63,807 nt of DNA, taken from assembly GCA_030684775.1 (NCBI GenBank), contig JAUXXW010000074.1, positions 1 to 63,807 of the forward strand, read 5' to 3'. Shown here piece after piece: positions 16,587 to 25,551 of the stretch. The notes beneath the pieces were generated by a model, which saw only the letters and a program-made list of their open reading frames with translations, did not search any database and was not told the origin of the DNA. The position numbers and the translations under genes were made by a program. The stretch comes from Pseudomonadota bacterium. GTDB taxonomy: Bacteria; Pseudomonadota; Gammaproteobacteria; Burkholderiales; Thiobacillaceae. Each line of letters begins with the position of its first letter. The stretch's first letter is position 1.

Positions 16587-18527
16587 ATGCACCGCCTCCT
16601 GGAACGCCAGATCAAGCGCGCCCTCGGCCTGGAAGCGGGGCAGTGGCCGCACCTGGGGGAAGCGCTCAAGACGCTGGCCGACCAGTGCGCCGGCGAGGAC
16701 GCCGGCTTGGCGCGCGCACTGTTCGGCCTGCCGACATTGCTGGAGCGGGTGTCCGAGGCCTACACCCAACAGGAGCGCGATCTCGCCCTGATCCGGCGCG
16801 GCCTGGAGTTGTCTTCCACGGAGCTCAGCGATGCCAACGAGAAATTGCGTGACGAGGCTCAGGCCAGTGCGCAAGCGTTGGCCGCCCTGCAAGGCGCCTT
16901 CGATGCCCTGCATGGCGAGGAAGGCGCGCAGGGCGGCGATCTGGTCGCCCTGGCCGGGCAGATCGCCGCCCTGACCCGCGACCGCGAGCAAATCCGCGCC
17001 GCCCTGGCGAAGAGCGAGGAACGCTTCGACCTCGCCATGCGCGGCGCCAACGACGGGGTATGGGACTGGGACATGGTCCACGGCAGTGTTTATTACTCGC
17101 CGCGATGGAAGGCCATGCTCGGCCACGGCGAGGATGAGATAGGCGCCACCTTGGGCGAATGGTCGGAGCGCGTGCACCCCGACGATCTGGCGGCGGCCAG
17201 AGCCGCGATCGAAACGCATCTTTCCGGCACGAGCGACAAGTTCGAAACCGTGTTCCGCTTCCGCCACAAGGATGGACATTATCTCTGGATGCTCTCGCGC
17301 GGCCAGGCGGTGTTCGCCGCCGACGGCACACCGCTACGCATGGTCGGCACGCATAGCGACATCAGCGCGCAGAAACAGGCGGAGGTGGCCCTGATCCAGG
17401 CCAAGGAAGCGGCGGAAGCGGCGAGCCGATCCAAGAGCGAGTTCCTGGCCAACATGAGCCACGAAATCCGCACCCCCATGAACGGTATCCTCGGCATGCT
17501 GACCCTGACGCTGGACACCTCGCTCAACGCGGAGCAGCGCGAATACCTGGGCCTGGCGAGTTCCTCCGCCGATGCGCTGCTGCACATCCTCAACGACATC
17601 CTGGATTTCTCCAAGATCGAGGCCGGGCGCCTGGAGGTGACGGCGGAAGCCTTCGACCTGGGCGCCCTGCTGCGCGAACTGGTGCGCCTGGAAATGCCGC
17701 GCTGCCGTGAGAAAGGCCTGGCGCTGACCCTGGAACTCGCGCCGGATCTGCCCGCCACCCTGCTCGCCGATCCGGCCCGGGTGCGCCAGGTGTTGCTCAA
17801 CCTGCTCGGCAACGCCATCAAGTTCACCCCGCGCGGCGCGATCATCCTGGAAGCGCGGCGCGACGGCGATCAGGCCCGCATCGCCGTGCGCGATAGCGGC
17901 ATCGGCATTCCGCTCGACAAACAACCCGCCGTGTTCGAGGCGTTCACCCAGGCGGATGGCTCCATCACCCGACGTTTCGGCGGCACCGGCCTGGGACTGA
18001 CCATTTCCAGCCGACTGGTGCAGCTCATGGGAGGGCGGATGGGCCTGAACAGCGAGCCGGGCGTGGGCAGCGAGTTCCATTTCTCCTTACCGCTGGGGAT
18101 GGCCCCGCCAGGCGCGGCCGCGCCCGCGGCCGTTTCGGCGATCACGCGCCGCGCGCCGCTGGACATTCTGCTGGCCGAGGACAACCCCATCAATCAGCGT
18201 CTCGCCATCGCCCTTTTGGGCCGCGAGGGGCACCGCGTCACGTTGGCGGAAAACGGACTGGAAACCCTGGCGCGGCTGGAACAGGCCCGCTTCGATCTGG
18301 TGCTGATGGATATGCAGATGCCGGGCCTGGATGGACTGGAAACCACACTACGAATCCGCGAACGAGAGGCCGGGAAAGGTAGGCGCCTGCCGATCATCGC
18401 CCTGACCGCCAACGCCTACGCGGAAGACCGCGATCGCTGCTTGGCCGCCGGCATGGACGATTTCGTGAGCAAGCCGATCCGGCGCGAGGAACTGCTGGCG
18501 GCGATCGCCGCCGTAGTCGATGTGTAG
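16587..18527 (+). CDS. PAS-containing hybrid sensor histidine kinase
   Basis: The 646-residue protein has an N-terminal helical/coiled-coil region (about 1-140), a PAS domain with PAC motif ([17 protein letters not shown]...[17 protein letters not shown]...HSDIS, about 145-260), a dimerisation/phosphoacceptor domain with His292 ([17 protein letters not shown]), an ATPase domain ([27 protein letters not shown]) and a C-terminal receiver ([14 protein letters not shown]; Asp575 in [10 protein letters not shown]). No membrane segment is visible, so it is probably cytosolic. It lies 37 bases behind the FIST gene and has no partner response regulator nearby, so the receiver may signal to another protein. 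Confidence 0.95.
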   Translation: MHRLLERQIKRALGLEAGQWPHLGEALKTLADQCAGEDAGLARALFGLPTLLERVSEAYTQQERDLALIRRGLELSSTELSDANEKLRDEAQASAQALAALQGAFDALHGEEGAQGGDLVALAGQIAALTRDREQIRAALAKSEERFDLAMRGANDGVWDWDMVHGSVYYSPRWKAMLGHGEDEIGATLGEWSERVHPDDLAAARAAIETHLSGTSDKFETVFRFRHKDGHYLWMLSRGQAVFAADGTPLRMVGTHSDISAQKQAEVALIQAKEAAEAASRSKSEFLANMSHEIRTPMNGILGMLTLTLDTSLNAEQREYLGLASSSADALLHILNDILDFSKIEAGRLEVTAEAFDLGALLRELVRLEMPRCREKGLALTLELAPDLPATLLADPARVRQVLLNLLGNAIKFTPRGAIILEARRDGDQARIAVRDSGIGIPLDKQPAVFEAFTQADGSITRRFGGTGLGLTISSRLVQLMGGRMGLNSEPGVGSEFHFSLPLGMAPPGAAAPAAVSAITRRAPLDILLAEDNPINQRLAIALLGREGHRVTLAENGLETLARLEQARFDLVLMDMQMPGLDGLETTLRIREREAGKGRRLPIIALTANAYAEDRDRCLAAGMDDFVSKPIRREELLAAIAAVVDV

Positions 18528-18568
18528 AAACCCATCACGGCGACGAAACCGTGGGATCGATGGGTTTC
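18527..18568. terminator. Bidirectional terminator hairpin between convergent kinase and tldD genes
   Basis: Perfect 10-bp arms GAAACCCATC (18527-18536) and GATGGGTTTC (18559-18568) enclose an inner stem CACGG/CCGTG. The hairpin sits between two convergent genes and is flanked by A-rich and T-rich steps. Confidence 0.7.
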
Positions 18569-18585
18569 GCTATCGCTCATCCCAT

Positions 18586-20040
18586 CTACGACGTGCCGCC
18601 CACGGTCAAGCCGTCCACCCGTAGCGTCGGCTGTCCCACGCCGACCGGCACGCTCTGGCCTTCCTTGCCGCAGGTGCCCACACCGGGGTCGAGTTTCATG
18701 TCGTTGCCGATCATGGAAACGCGAGTGAGCACATCGGGGCCGTTGCCGATCAGGCTGGCGCCTTTCACCGGACGGGTGATGCGGCCGTCCTCGATCAGAT
18801 AGGCCTCGGCGGCGGAGAACACGAATTTGCCGCTGGTGATGTCGACCTGGCCGCCGCAGAAGTTGGCGGCATAGAGGCCTTTTTTCACCGAGGCGATGAT
18901 TTCCGCCGGATCTTTGTCACCGGCCAGCATGTAGGTGTTGGTCATGCGCGGCATCGGCAGATGCGCGAAGGATTCGCGACGGCCGTTGCCGGTGGGGGCC
19001 ATGCCCATCAGGCGCGCGTTCATGGCGTCCTGCATGTAGCCCTTGAGGATGCCGTTTTCGATGAGCACGGTGTTTTGCGTCGGGGTGCCCTCGTCATCGA
19101 CGTTGAGCGAGCCGCGACGATCGGCGAGGGTGCCGTCGTCGACCACGGTGACGCCGTCCGCCGCCACCCGCTCGCCGATGCGGCCGGAGAACGCGGAAGA
19201 ACCCTTGCGGTTGAAGTCGCCTTCCAGGCCGTGGCCGATAGCTTCGTGCAGCAGGATGCCGGGCCAGCCGGCGCCGAGCACCACGGTCATGTTGCCGGCC
19301 GGGGCCGGGATGGCATCGAGGTTGGTGAGCGCCTGGGCCACCGCCAACTGCGCGTATTCGAGCAACTGGTCGTCGCTGAAGTGCGCATAGTTGAAGCGGC
19401 CGCCGCCGCCCGCCGAGCCCTGTTCGCGGCGTCCGTCCTGTTCGACGATGACTTGCAGCGAGACCCGCACCAGCGGCCGCACGTCGGCCGCCACCCGGCC
19501 GTCCAGGCGCGCCACCAGCATCACTTCATATTCGCCGGCGAGGCTGGCCATGACCTGGCTGACCCGGGGATCGAGTTCGCGCGCGTATTTCTCCAGCCGG
19601 TGCAGCAGGGAAACCTTGTCCGCCTCGGTGAGCGAAGCCAGCGGGTCGATCGGCGCATACAGCGCGCGCCCATGCACTTTATTGACGATTCGCGTGCCGG
19701 CGGACTGGCCGGCGGCGGCGATGGCGCGCACCGTGGTCGCGGCCTCCCGGATGGCTTTCAGGCTGATGTCGTCGGAATAGGCGAAGGCGGTGCGATCACC
19801 GGTCACCGCGCGCACGCCGACGCCCTGGTCGATATTGAAGCTGCCGGATTTGACCTGGCCTTCTTCCAGGCTCCAGGCCTCGGACCGCGAGTACTGGAAA
19901 TACAGGTCGGCGTCATCCACCTGATGCGCGCCGATCAGGCCGAACACCTCATCGAGTTGCGTGAGATCGAGCTCATTGGGCAGCAACAGGGTGGATTCGG
20001 CGGTGGAGAAGAGATAGAGGTTGGGGTCGACGGCGTTCAT
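18586..20040 (-). CDS. tldD: Metalloprotease TldD
   Basis: TldD, with TldE (PmbA), forms a zinc protease that trims unfolded peptides, including microcin B17 precursors and CcdA in E. coli. The 484-residue protein shows the motif H265-E-A-I-G-H270 ([20 protein letters not shown]), the N-terminal [20 protein letters not shown] and the C-terminal [29 protein letters not shown] at 20040 is chosen: the frame is open to 20106, but that extension is a palindromic repeat. TldE is not in the window. The nitrilase-family gene lies directly upstream in the same direction. Confidence 0.95.
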   Translation of the reverse strand: MNAVDPNLYLFSTAESTLLLPNELDLTQLDEVFGLIGAHQVDDADLYFQYSRSEAWSLEEGQVKSGSFNIDQGVGVRAVTGDRTAFAYSDDISLKAIREAATTVRAIAAAGQSAGTRIVNKVHGRALYAPIDPLASLTEADKVSLLHRLEKYARELDPRVSQVMASLAGEYEVMLVARLDGRVAADVRPLVRVSLQVIVEQDGRREQGSAGGGGRFNYAHFSDDQLLEYAQLAVAQALTNLDAIPAPAGNMTVVLGAGWPGILLHEAIGHGLEGDFNRKGSSAFSGRIGERVAADGVTVVDDGTLADRRGSLNVDDEGTPTQNTVLIENGILKGYMQDAMNARLMGMAPTGNGRRESFAHLPMPRMTNTYMLAGDKDPAEIIASVKKGLYAANFCGGQVDITSGKFVFSAAEAYLIEDGRITRPVKGASLIGNGPDVLTRVSMIGNDMKLDPGVGTCGKEGQSVPVGVGQPTLRVDGLTVGGTS

Positions 20041-20050
20041 GGGGGTTCTC

Positions 20051-20104
20051 GTAGCGCCGACAGGGTTGCCGGCTTGGGAGGGAGGCCGGCAACACCGCCG
20101 GCGC
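20051..20104. repeat. GTAGCGCCGGC-type palindromic repeat upstream of tldD
   Basis: Arms GTAGCGCCGACAGGGTTGCC and GGCAACACCGCCGGCGC flank a short loop. Pairing is imperfect compared with the copies at 13975 and 36926. It fills the gap between tldD and the hydrolase gene. Confidence 0.7.
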
Positions 20105-20115
20105 ATCCTGCGTGT

Positions 20116-21078
20116 TCAGGATTTAATCAGTTCTACCTTGATGCCTTTCTTGCACTCCAGCGTGCGGTGCTTGAGGGCGGGCAGACTGGTGCGCAGGCCG
20201 GCCTGGTAGCCGGGATTGAGGCCGGCGATGACCACGCCGGAACCGCGCGGCAGGCGGTCGAGGATGTTGCCCCAGGGATCGACGATCATGCTGTCGCCGT
20301 GGGTTTCGCGGCCGGAGATATGGTAGCCGCCCTGCGCCGGGGCGATGACATAGGCCAGGTTCTCGATGGCGCGGGCGCGGATCAGGGTTTCGAAATGCGC
20401 CTTGCCGGTGGTGGCTGTGAAGGCGGCGGGAACCACGATCATGTCCACGTCGCCCATCGCCCGGTATAGCTCGGGGAAGCGCAGGTCATAGCAGATCGAC
20501 AGGCCGAGGCGGCCAAACGGGGTATCCACCACCACCACGCGGTCACCCGGCTCGATGGTGCTTTCCTCGCTGTAGTGCTCGTTGCCGAGGTCGAGGCCGA
20601 ACAGGTGGATCTTGTCGTAGCGCGCCGCCAACTTGCCCTTGTCGTCGTAGACCAGGCAGGCGTTGCGCACCTTGCCGGGATCGTCGCAGGCCATCGGAAT
20701 GGAGCCGCCTATCAGCCAGATGCCGTGTTTCTTGGCCTGGGCGGCGAGGAAGCGTTGCATCGGCCCCTTGCCCGGCTGTTCCCGCACCTTGATCTTGTCG
20801 GTGTCGTTGAGGCCCATGATGGCGAAGTTTTCCGGCAGCGCCACCAGCTTGGCGCCGGCTGCGGCCGCCATGCCGATGAGTCGCTCGGCTTCCGCCAGGT
20901 TGGCCGCCACATTGGGGCCGGAGGCCATCTGGATGGCCGCCACCCGGGTGATGCCGCTGGTTTCCTTGGCGGGTTTCGGGGCGGCGCGGGATTTGGTCTT
21001 GGCGAAGCTGGAGGGTTTGGCGCGGGTCACGAGGGCATCCTTGCGGCGTGAGGGAGAGGCGGGCTTGAGGGTACACAA
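20116..21078 (-). CDS. Carbon-nitrogen hydrolase (nitrilase superfamily, Nit1/omega-amidase-like)
   Basis: Nitrilase-superfamily amidases use a Glu-Lys-Cys triad. Here these are Glu in LVALPENFAIMG, Lys in YDKIHLFGLDLG and Cys in LSICYDLRFPELYR. The ETLIRARAIENLAYVIAPAQGG and SMIVDPWGNIL segments fit the Nit branch, whose known members deaminate damaged glutathione or alpha-keto amides; the exact substrate is not certain here. 320 residues from GTG 21078. The first 45 residues are basic and low-complexity, and conserved sequence starts at TRVAAIQMASGPNV, so a start further in is possible. It lies upstream of tldD, a pairing common in Betaproteobacteria. Confidence 0.9.
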   Translation of the reverse strand: MCTLKPASPSRRKDALVTRAKPSSFAKTKSRAAPKPAKETSGITRVAAIQMASGPNVAANLAEAERLIGMAAAAGAKLVALPENFAIMGLNDTDKIKVREQPGKGPMQRFLAAQAKKHGIWLIGGSIPMACDDPGKVRNACLVYDDKGKLAARYDKIHLFGLDLGNEHYSEESTIEPGDRVVVVDTPFGRLGLSICYDLRFPELYRAMGDVDMIVVPAAFTATTGKAHFETLIRARAIENLAYVIAPAQGGYHISGRETHGDSMIVDPWGNILDRLPRGSGVVIAGLNPGYQAGLRTSLPALKHRTLECKKGIKVELIKS

Positions 21079-21130
21079 GGATTTCGCCGCACCGCAATAG
21101 CGCAGCGTGTGCCGCGCGCACGTTCAGGAC

Positions 21131-21204
21131 GTAGGTTGGGCAAAGCGCAGCGTGCCCAACATGGCGGCGGTTCGTTGGGCACGCTTCGCTTTGCCCAACC
21201 TACG
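21131..21204. repeat. GTAGGTTGGGCAAAGCG palindromic repeat, copy 2
   Basis: Arms GTAGGTTGGGCAAAGCGCAG and CTTCGCTTTGCCCAACCTAC; one arm position is not compensated (GCAGC against CTTCG). It lies in the gap between the priA 3' end and the hydrolase gene start. Confidence 0.9.
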
Positions 21205-21221
21205 TTTCTCTAGTAACCGGT

Positions 21222-23420
21222 TCAAACGTCCACCGGGTCGACATCCAGCACCCACTTCACGCCACGCGCCGGAAGCGCGGCCAGGGCCTCCAGCCAGTGC
21301 CCGAGAAAGGCTTGCAGGCGGTTACGGGTGGCGGATTGCAGCAACAGTTGCAGGCGGTGGCGGCCGGCGATGCGCAGCATCAACGCCGGCACCGGATCGA
21401 AAAGCTCCACGCCCTGGTTCATTTCCATACCGGCCTCGCGGGCCGCGAGCAGGAAGCCCAGGGCCGCTTCCTCCGTACTTGCCTCGGCGCGCAATACCGC
21501 TTGCGCCACGAACGGCGGAAAGTCGGCGGAACGGCGCTCGCGCAGGGCGGCCTCGGCGAAGCCGGGGTAATCGTGGCGCACCACCGACTGATACAGGGGA
21601 TGACCGGGGTAGCGGGTCTGAATCAGCACTTCGCCGGGGTGCTCGGCGCGGCCGGCGCGTCCCGCCACCTGCATGAGCTGCGCGAACAGGCGCTCGCTGG
21701 CGCGAAAGTCCGGCGATACCAGGGCCTGGTCGGCGCCGATCACGCCCACCAGGGTGAGATGCGGGAAGTCGTGGCCTTTGGCGACGATCTGGGTGCCCAC
21801 CAGAATATCCACCTCGCGCGCCGCCACCCGGTCGCGCATCGCCGCGAAGGCGCCTTTGCGCGCGGCGCTGTCGCGGTCGATACGCAGAATCCGGGCTTCC
21901 GGGAAATGCTCCGCCAGGGTTTCTTCCACCCGCTGTGTGCCCTGGCCGGCCGGGCGCAGATCGACACTGCCGCAGTCCGGGCAGGCTTCCGGCGGTCGCG
22001 TATCTAGGCCGCAGTGGTGGCAGACCAGGCGATAGCCGGATGCATTTCCGGCCCCGGCGCGGTGCAGCACCAGATGCGCGGAACAGCGCGAGCAGGGAAA
22101 TACATGGCCGCAGCCGTTGCACAGCAGGGTAGGGGCATAACCGCGCCGGTTGATGAAGATCAGGCTCTGTTCGCCGCGTTGCAGGGTCGCTTCCAGCGCG
22201 CTGAGCAGGGCGCGGCTGAGGCCCTGTTTGGGACGGTCGTTGCGGCTGTCGATCAGTCGCACCTTCGGCAGGCTGGCCTGTGCATGGGCGCGGGCGGCCA
22301 GGCTGAGTAGCCGGTAGCGCCCTGCTTTGGCGTTCTTCCAGGTTTCCAGTGCCGGGGTGGCGGAGCCCAGCACGACCGCCACCCCAGCCTGGCGCGCGCG
22401 CCAGACGGCGACATCGCGCGCGGAATAACGCATGCCTTCCATCTGTTTGTAAGAGGTGTCGTGCTCCTCATCGACCACGATCAGGCCCAGGCGCGGTAAT
22501 GGTGTGAATACCGCGAGACGGGTGCCCAGGATGATGTCGGCGCGCCCACGCAAGGCCTCCAGCCAGCCCGCGCGCCGTTCGCCGTCGGCCAGACCGCTGT
22601 GCAGACCGATCAGGTTGCGGCCGGGGAAGCGTTGTGCGAAGCGCTCGGTGAGTTGCGGCGTGAGGTGGATTTCCGGCACCAGGATCAGCGCCTGCTGGCC
22701 GCGCGCCAGGGTATCGGCGACCAGCCGCAGATAGACCTCGGTCTTGCCACTGCCGGTGACGCCATGCAGCAGCCAGGGCGAGAAACCCGCGCCCGCCGCG
22801 CGAATGGCATCCAACACGGCTACCTGGTCCGGCGTCGGAATGGGAAGGCTGGCCTCGCTAGACGGCAAGGCGGGCGCTGCATGGCCTTGCAGCCAGCCGT
22901 GTTTCAACCAACCGCGCAGCAGCGCTTTTTCCCGGTCGTTGAGATCGGCGCGCGCCAGTGGCTCGGCCAGCGAGGTAGCCAATAAGCGGGCGGCGAGGGC
23001 GAATTGCGCGGGTTTGCGGGCGTCGATCACGGCCACTTCGGCGCGCCCCGTTTCGCTCAGCGTATAGGCCGCCGGTTCCGCGGCGCGCACCGGGCGGCCA
23101 CTACGGCGCAGGGCAGGCGGCAGCAGGCTGGCCAGCACCGCGCCCAGGGGGTGGTGATAGTAGCCGGCGGCGAAGCGCGCCAAGGCAAGCAACTCGGCCG
23201 GCAGCGGCGGCGTCTCGCGGTCGATGTGCTTGAGCGCTTTCAGGGCGGCGGCCGGCACCTCGCTGTGCTCGGCCAGCTCGACCAGCACACCGACCAGCGT
23301 GCGCGGCCCGAACGGCACTTCGACGCGGCGACCGATGTCGGACGCCGCCGCTTCCGGCGCCAGGTAATCGAACAGGCGGTCGAGTGGGGTGTCGAGGGCG
23401 ACCCGGGCGATGGCGCTCAT
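21222..23420 (-). CDS. priA: Primosomal replication helicase PriA
   Basis: PriA is the 3'-to-5' helicase that recognises stalled forks and reloads the replisome. The 732-residue protein has the N-terminal DNA-binding domain (VALDTPLDRLFDYLAPE), Walker A (LLHGVTGSGKTEVYLRL), DEEH box (LIVVDEEHDTSYKQ), the zinc-binding cysteines of the strand-exchange insert (CNGCGHVFPCSRCSAHL; CHHCGLDTRPPEACPDCG) and helicase motifs V-VI (LVGTQIVAKGHDFP; QVAGRAGRA). ATG 23420. Upstream lies a 412-bp non-coding gap with a palindromic repeat and a cluster of DnaA boxes. Confidence 0.97.
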   Translation of the reverse strand: MSAIARVALDTPLDRLFDYLAPEAAASDIGRRVEVPFGPRTLVGVLVELAEHSEVPAAALKALKHIDRETPPLPAELLALARFAAGYYHHPLGAVLASLLPPALRRSGRPVRAAEPAAYTLSETGRAEVAVIDARKPAQFALAARLLATSLAEPLARADLNDREKALLRGWLKHGWLQGHAAPALPSSEASLPIPTPDQVAVLDAIRAAGAGFSPWLLHGVTGSGKTEVYLRLVADTLARGQQALILVPEIHLTPQLTERFAQRFPGRNLIGLHSGLADGERRAGWLEALRGRADIILGTRLAVFTPLPRLGLIVVDEEHDTSYKQMEGMRYSARDVAVWRARQAGVAVVLGSATPALETWKNAKAGRYRLLSLAARAHAQASLPKVRLIDSRNDRPKQGLSRALLSALEATLQRGEQSLIFINRRGYAPTLLCNGCGHVFPCSRCSAHLVLHRAGAGNASGYRLVCHHCGLDTRPPEACPDCGSVDLRPAGQGTQRVEETLAEHFPEARILRIDRDSAARKGAFAAMRDRVAAREVDILVGTQIVAKGHDFPHLTLVGVIGADQALVSPDFRASERLFAQLMQVAGRAGRAEHPGEVLIQTRYPGHPLYQSVVRHDYPGFAEAALRERRSADFPPFVAQAVLRAEASTEEAALGFLLAAREAGMEMNQGVELFDPVPALMLRIAGRHRLQLLLQSATRNRLQAFLGHWLEALAALPARGVKWVLDVDPVDV

Positions 23421-23429
23421 ACCGGTACC

Positions 23430-23503
23430 GTAGGTTGGGCAAAGCGAAGCGTGCCCAACATCGCGACGGTTCGTTGGGCAAGCTGCGCTTTGCCCAAGCT
23501 ACG
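23430..23503. repeat. GTAGGTTGGGCAAAGCG palindromic repeat, copy 3
   Basis: Left arm GTAGGTTGGGCAAAGCGAAG; right arm CTGCGCTTTGCCCAAGCTAC, with several mismatches, so this copy is partly decayed. It sits 9 bases upstream of the priA start codon. Confidence 0.88.
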
Positions 23504-23626
23504 GCCGAAATCAAGTGAAGGTTTCATGTTGCATAGCCGCATTCTTGCCGGTCAATTAACGCTCGAAGTTAAAGTGGTTTGTAACAACAGAAGGCGAAGC
23601 CGATGCCGTTTAAGGAGGTTTTCGAG

Positions 23627-23825
23627 TTGTCCACCGAACCTGTGGATAACCATGTGGACAAGCTGTCGCCAAACCGTCAAAAACGCTTGTAGAACGGGCG
23701 CTTATGCCATTGGCCTGTTTTTTATGCACAAAACAAATTATTGAAAATCAATGAGTTACGTTAGGCGTCTGAATATATCCAAAGGCAGGTGCGGGAAGTT
23801 AAGTCAAGCCTATTAATGTGCATAA
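23627..23825. other. AT-rich non-coding region with a cluster of DnaA boxes (candidate origin or DnaA-binding locus)
   Basis: Three exact matches to the DnaA-box consensus TTATNCACA occur: TTATCCACA on the minus strand at 23641-23649, TTATGCACA on the plus strand at 23722-23730, and TTATGCACA on the minus strand at 23817-23825. Near matches are TTGTCCACA (minus, 23653-23661) and TTGTCCACC (plus, 23627-23635). The region between is unusually AT-rich for this genome (for example 23720-23760) and no gene is visible from 23504 to 23832. The gap lies between dacB and priA. Whether it is the replication origin, a DnaA titration site or a DnaA-regulated promoter cannot be decided from the window. 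Confidence 0.55.
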
Positions 23826-23832
23826 GTGCTTG

Positions 23833-25329
23833 CTAATTTGCTGTTTTTCCAACGCTCTCGGGCGCGCTTGAAGCCATTTCACCCGCGCGGGAATCCAAAG
23901 TATCGGTGGCCCACTCCACCAGCGCGTCCTGCGCGCGGCCACCGGCGCCGGCGTTGCGATGGTTTATCAGGAACACGACGACGCGGCGCCGCCCGTTCGG
24001 CGTGCGTGCGTAACCGGCCCGGTAACGCACGCCATTGAGGCTGCCGCTCTTCAGCCAGGCCTGGCCAAGGGCGGCGGAGTCGTTGAGGCGGTTCTTCTGG
24101 GTGCCTTCCAGCCCCACCGCCGGCAACGAAGCGGCGAACTCGAACCAGGCCGGTTGCAGGGTGGCCCAGCGCAACAGTTTGGCCAGGGAGGCCGCCGAGA
24201 TGCGCTCGATGCGTGAAAGGCCGGCGCCGTTTTCCAGCACCAGCTTGCCGCATTCGAGATCGTGTTCCACCAGCCAGGCGCGCAGTGCGCTCACTCCCTT
24301 GTCCCAGGTGGCGGGCGCGCCGTAACGAGCGGCGCCGAGGTTGAGCAGCAGCATCTTGGCCATGACGTTGTTGCTGAACTTGTTGGTGTCGCGCACCAGT
24401 TGCGCGACCGGCTGAGAGTCGAACTCCAGTAGCGGCAACGCCGTGATCGGGGTCTGGCCGCTCACCACGCCGCCACTGAGTTGGCCACCCAGCTCGTTCC
24501 AGAGACGGCCGAACCAGGCCGCCGTGGTGGCATCCGGCGGCAGCAGGTTGAGGCTGATGGCCTGATCGCCGCAAGCCATCGGATATCGGCCCGTCAGGGT
24601 GAGCTTGTCGGCCTCCAGCGCCATCTGTTCGCGCGGGCCATTGCAGGCGCCGTCGCCGGGTGTCAACTGGTTGGCGAGCACGGGGGCTTCGAGCGGCGGA
24701 TCGAAGCGCGCGTCGACCTTGGCGCCGTCACTGGCCAGGCGCAAGGCCACGGTGTTGAAGTTGACCAGTAGCGCGGCGGGCGGGGCGTTGTAGGGTCGCA
24801 GCGGCGCCTGGTCGAAGTCGGCGGGGTCGATCGGGTCGAGCTGGTAATAGCCGCCGTCGAGGATCACTTCGCCGCGTATCTCGCGCACTCCGCGCGCGCG
24901 GATTTCCCTGAGCAATAGCCAGAAGCGTTCGACGGTCAGGGACGGGTCGCCGCCGCCCCGCAATATCAGGCGGCCGTCGAGAACGCCGTCCTTAAGTGTG
25001 CCGTCCAGCAATACGCGGGTCTTGAAGGTGTGCGCGGGGCCGAAACTGTCGAGCGTGGCCAGGGTGGTGACCAGTTTCATCACCGATGCGGGGTTCAGGG
25101 AACGCGCGCCACCATGCATCAGGAGGGGTTCGGGGGCATCGAGGTCATGCACCACGATAGCCACGTTGCTGTCGGGAATGCCGGCCACGCGCAGCGCTTG
25201 GGCGACCGGTTGTGGGAGATCGGCGTGGGCGCCGGCGGCGAGAAAAACGAACGCTACCGTCGACCGTAAGCAGATCAAGGCGTGGTACGTCCCGCATCGA
25301 GATGCTTTATTGGGCATGACGACCCGCAA
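23833..25329 (-). CDS. dacB: D-alanyl-D-alanine carboxypeptidase/endopeptidase (PBP4, DacB family)
   Basis: PBP4-type enzymes cut D-Ala-D-Ala ends or cross-links in periplasmic peptidoglycan. The serine-protease triad motifs are visible: SxxK as SVMK in NPASVMKLVTTL, SxN as SNN in TNKFSNNVMAKML, and a KTG variant as KSG in AWLKSGSLNG. Between the first two lies the large insert typical of class C PBPs. A signal peptide (LRSTVAFVFLAAGAHA) precedes DLPQPVAQ. The frame gives 498 residues from ATG 25329, but about 20 residues lie before the signal peptide. A later start (ATG 25317 or a TTG close to the signal) is plausible. Confidence 0.92.
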   Translation of the reverse strand: MRVVMPNKASRCGTYHALICLRSTVAFVFLAAGAHADLPQPVAQALRVAGIPDSNVAIVVHDLDAPEPLLMHGGARSLNPASVMKLVTTLATLDSFGPAHTFKTRVLLDGTLKDGVLDGRLILRGGGDPSLTVERFWLLLREIRARGVREIRGEVILDGGYYQLDPIDPADFDQAPLRPYNAPPAALLVNFNTVALRLASDGAKVDARFDPPLEAPVLANQLTPGDGACNGPREQMALEADKLTLTGRYPMACGDQAISLNLLPPDATTAAWFGRLWNELGGQLSGGVVSGQTPITALPLLEFDSQPVAQLVRDTNKFSNNVMAKMLLLNLGAARYGAPATWDKGVSALRAWLVEHDLECGKLVLENGAGLSRIERISAASLAKLLRWATLQPAWFEFAASLPAVGLEGTQKNRLNDSAALGQAWLKSGSLNGVRYRAGYARTPNGRRRVVVFLINHRNAGAGGRAQDALVEWATDTLDSRAGEMASSAPESVGKTAN

Positions 25330-25347
25330 CCGCCCGATACCGACAGA

Positions 25348-25551
25348 TTACGTGGCACCCGTCTTGGTGGCCTGGTGCGCCTTCGACTTGGCGCGGCAAT
25401 CCGCGCATTTCCAGCGTTTGGCGCCGTTCGCGCAGCGCACCAGGGCGCCGCCCAGGAGCGGTTTGGTGCGGCCGCAACTGGAGCAGAAACGCCGCTCCTC
25501 CATTTCGCTCGCCGCCAGCATTACTGATGTTTCTGGTGTTTCCTGTGTCAT
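25348..25551 (-). CDS. Small zinc-ribbon protein coupled to parE (67 aa)
   Basis: The product, starting MTQETPETSVMLAASEMEER, has two cysteine pairs (CSSCGRTKPLLGGALVRC and KCADC) that form a probable zinc ribbon, followed by a basic tail (RAKSKAHQATKTGAT). The ATG overlaps the parE stop by 4 bp (ATGA), so it is translationally coupled to the topoisomerase IV subunit gene. I do not recognise a named family. The size and charge suggest a nucleic-acid-binding or ribosome-associated protein, which is inference only. An ATG further upstream (25590) lies inside parE and is less likely. Confidence 0.7.
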   Translation of the reverse strand: MTQETPETSVMLAASEMEERRFCSSCGRTKPLLGGALVRCANGAKRWKCADCRAKSKAHQATKTGAT

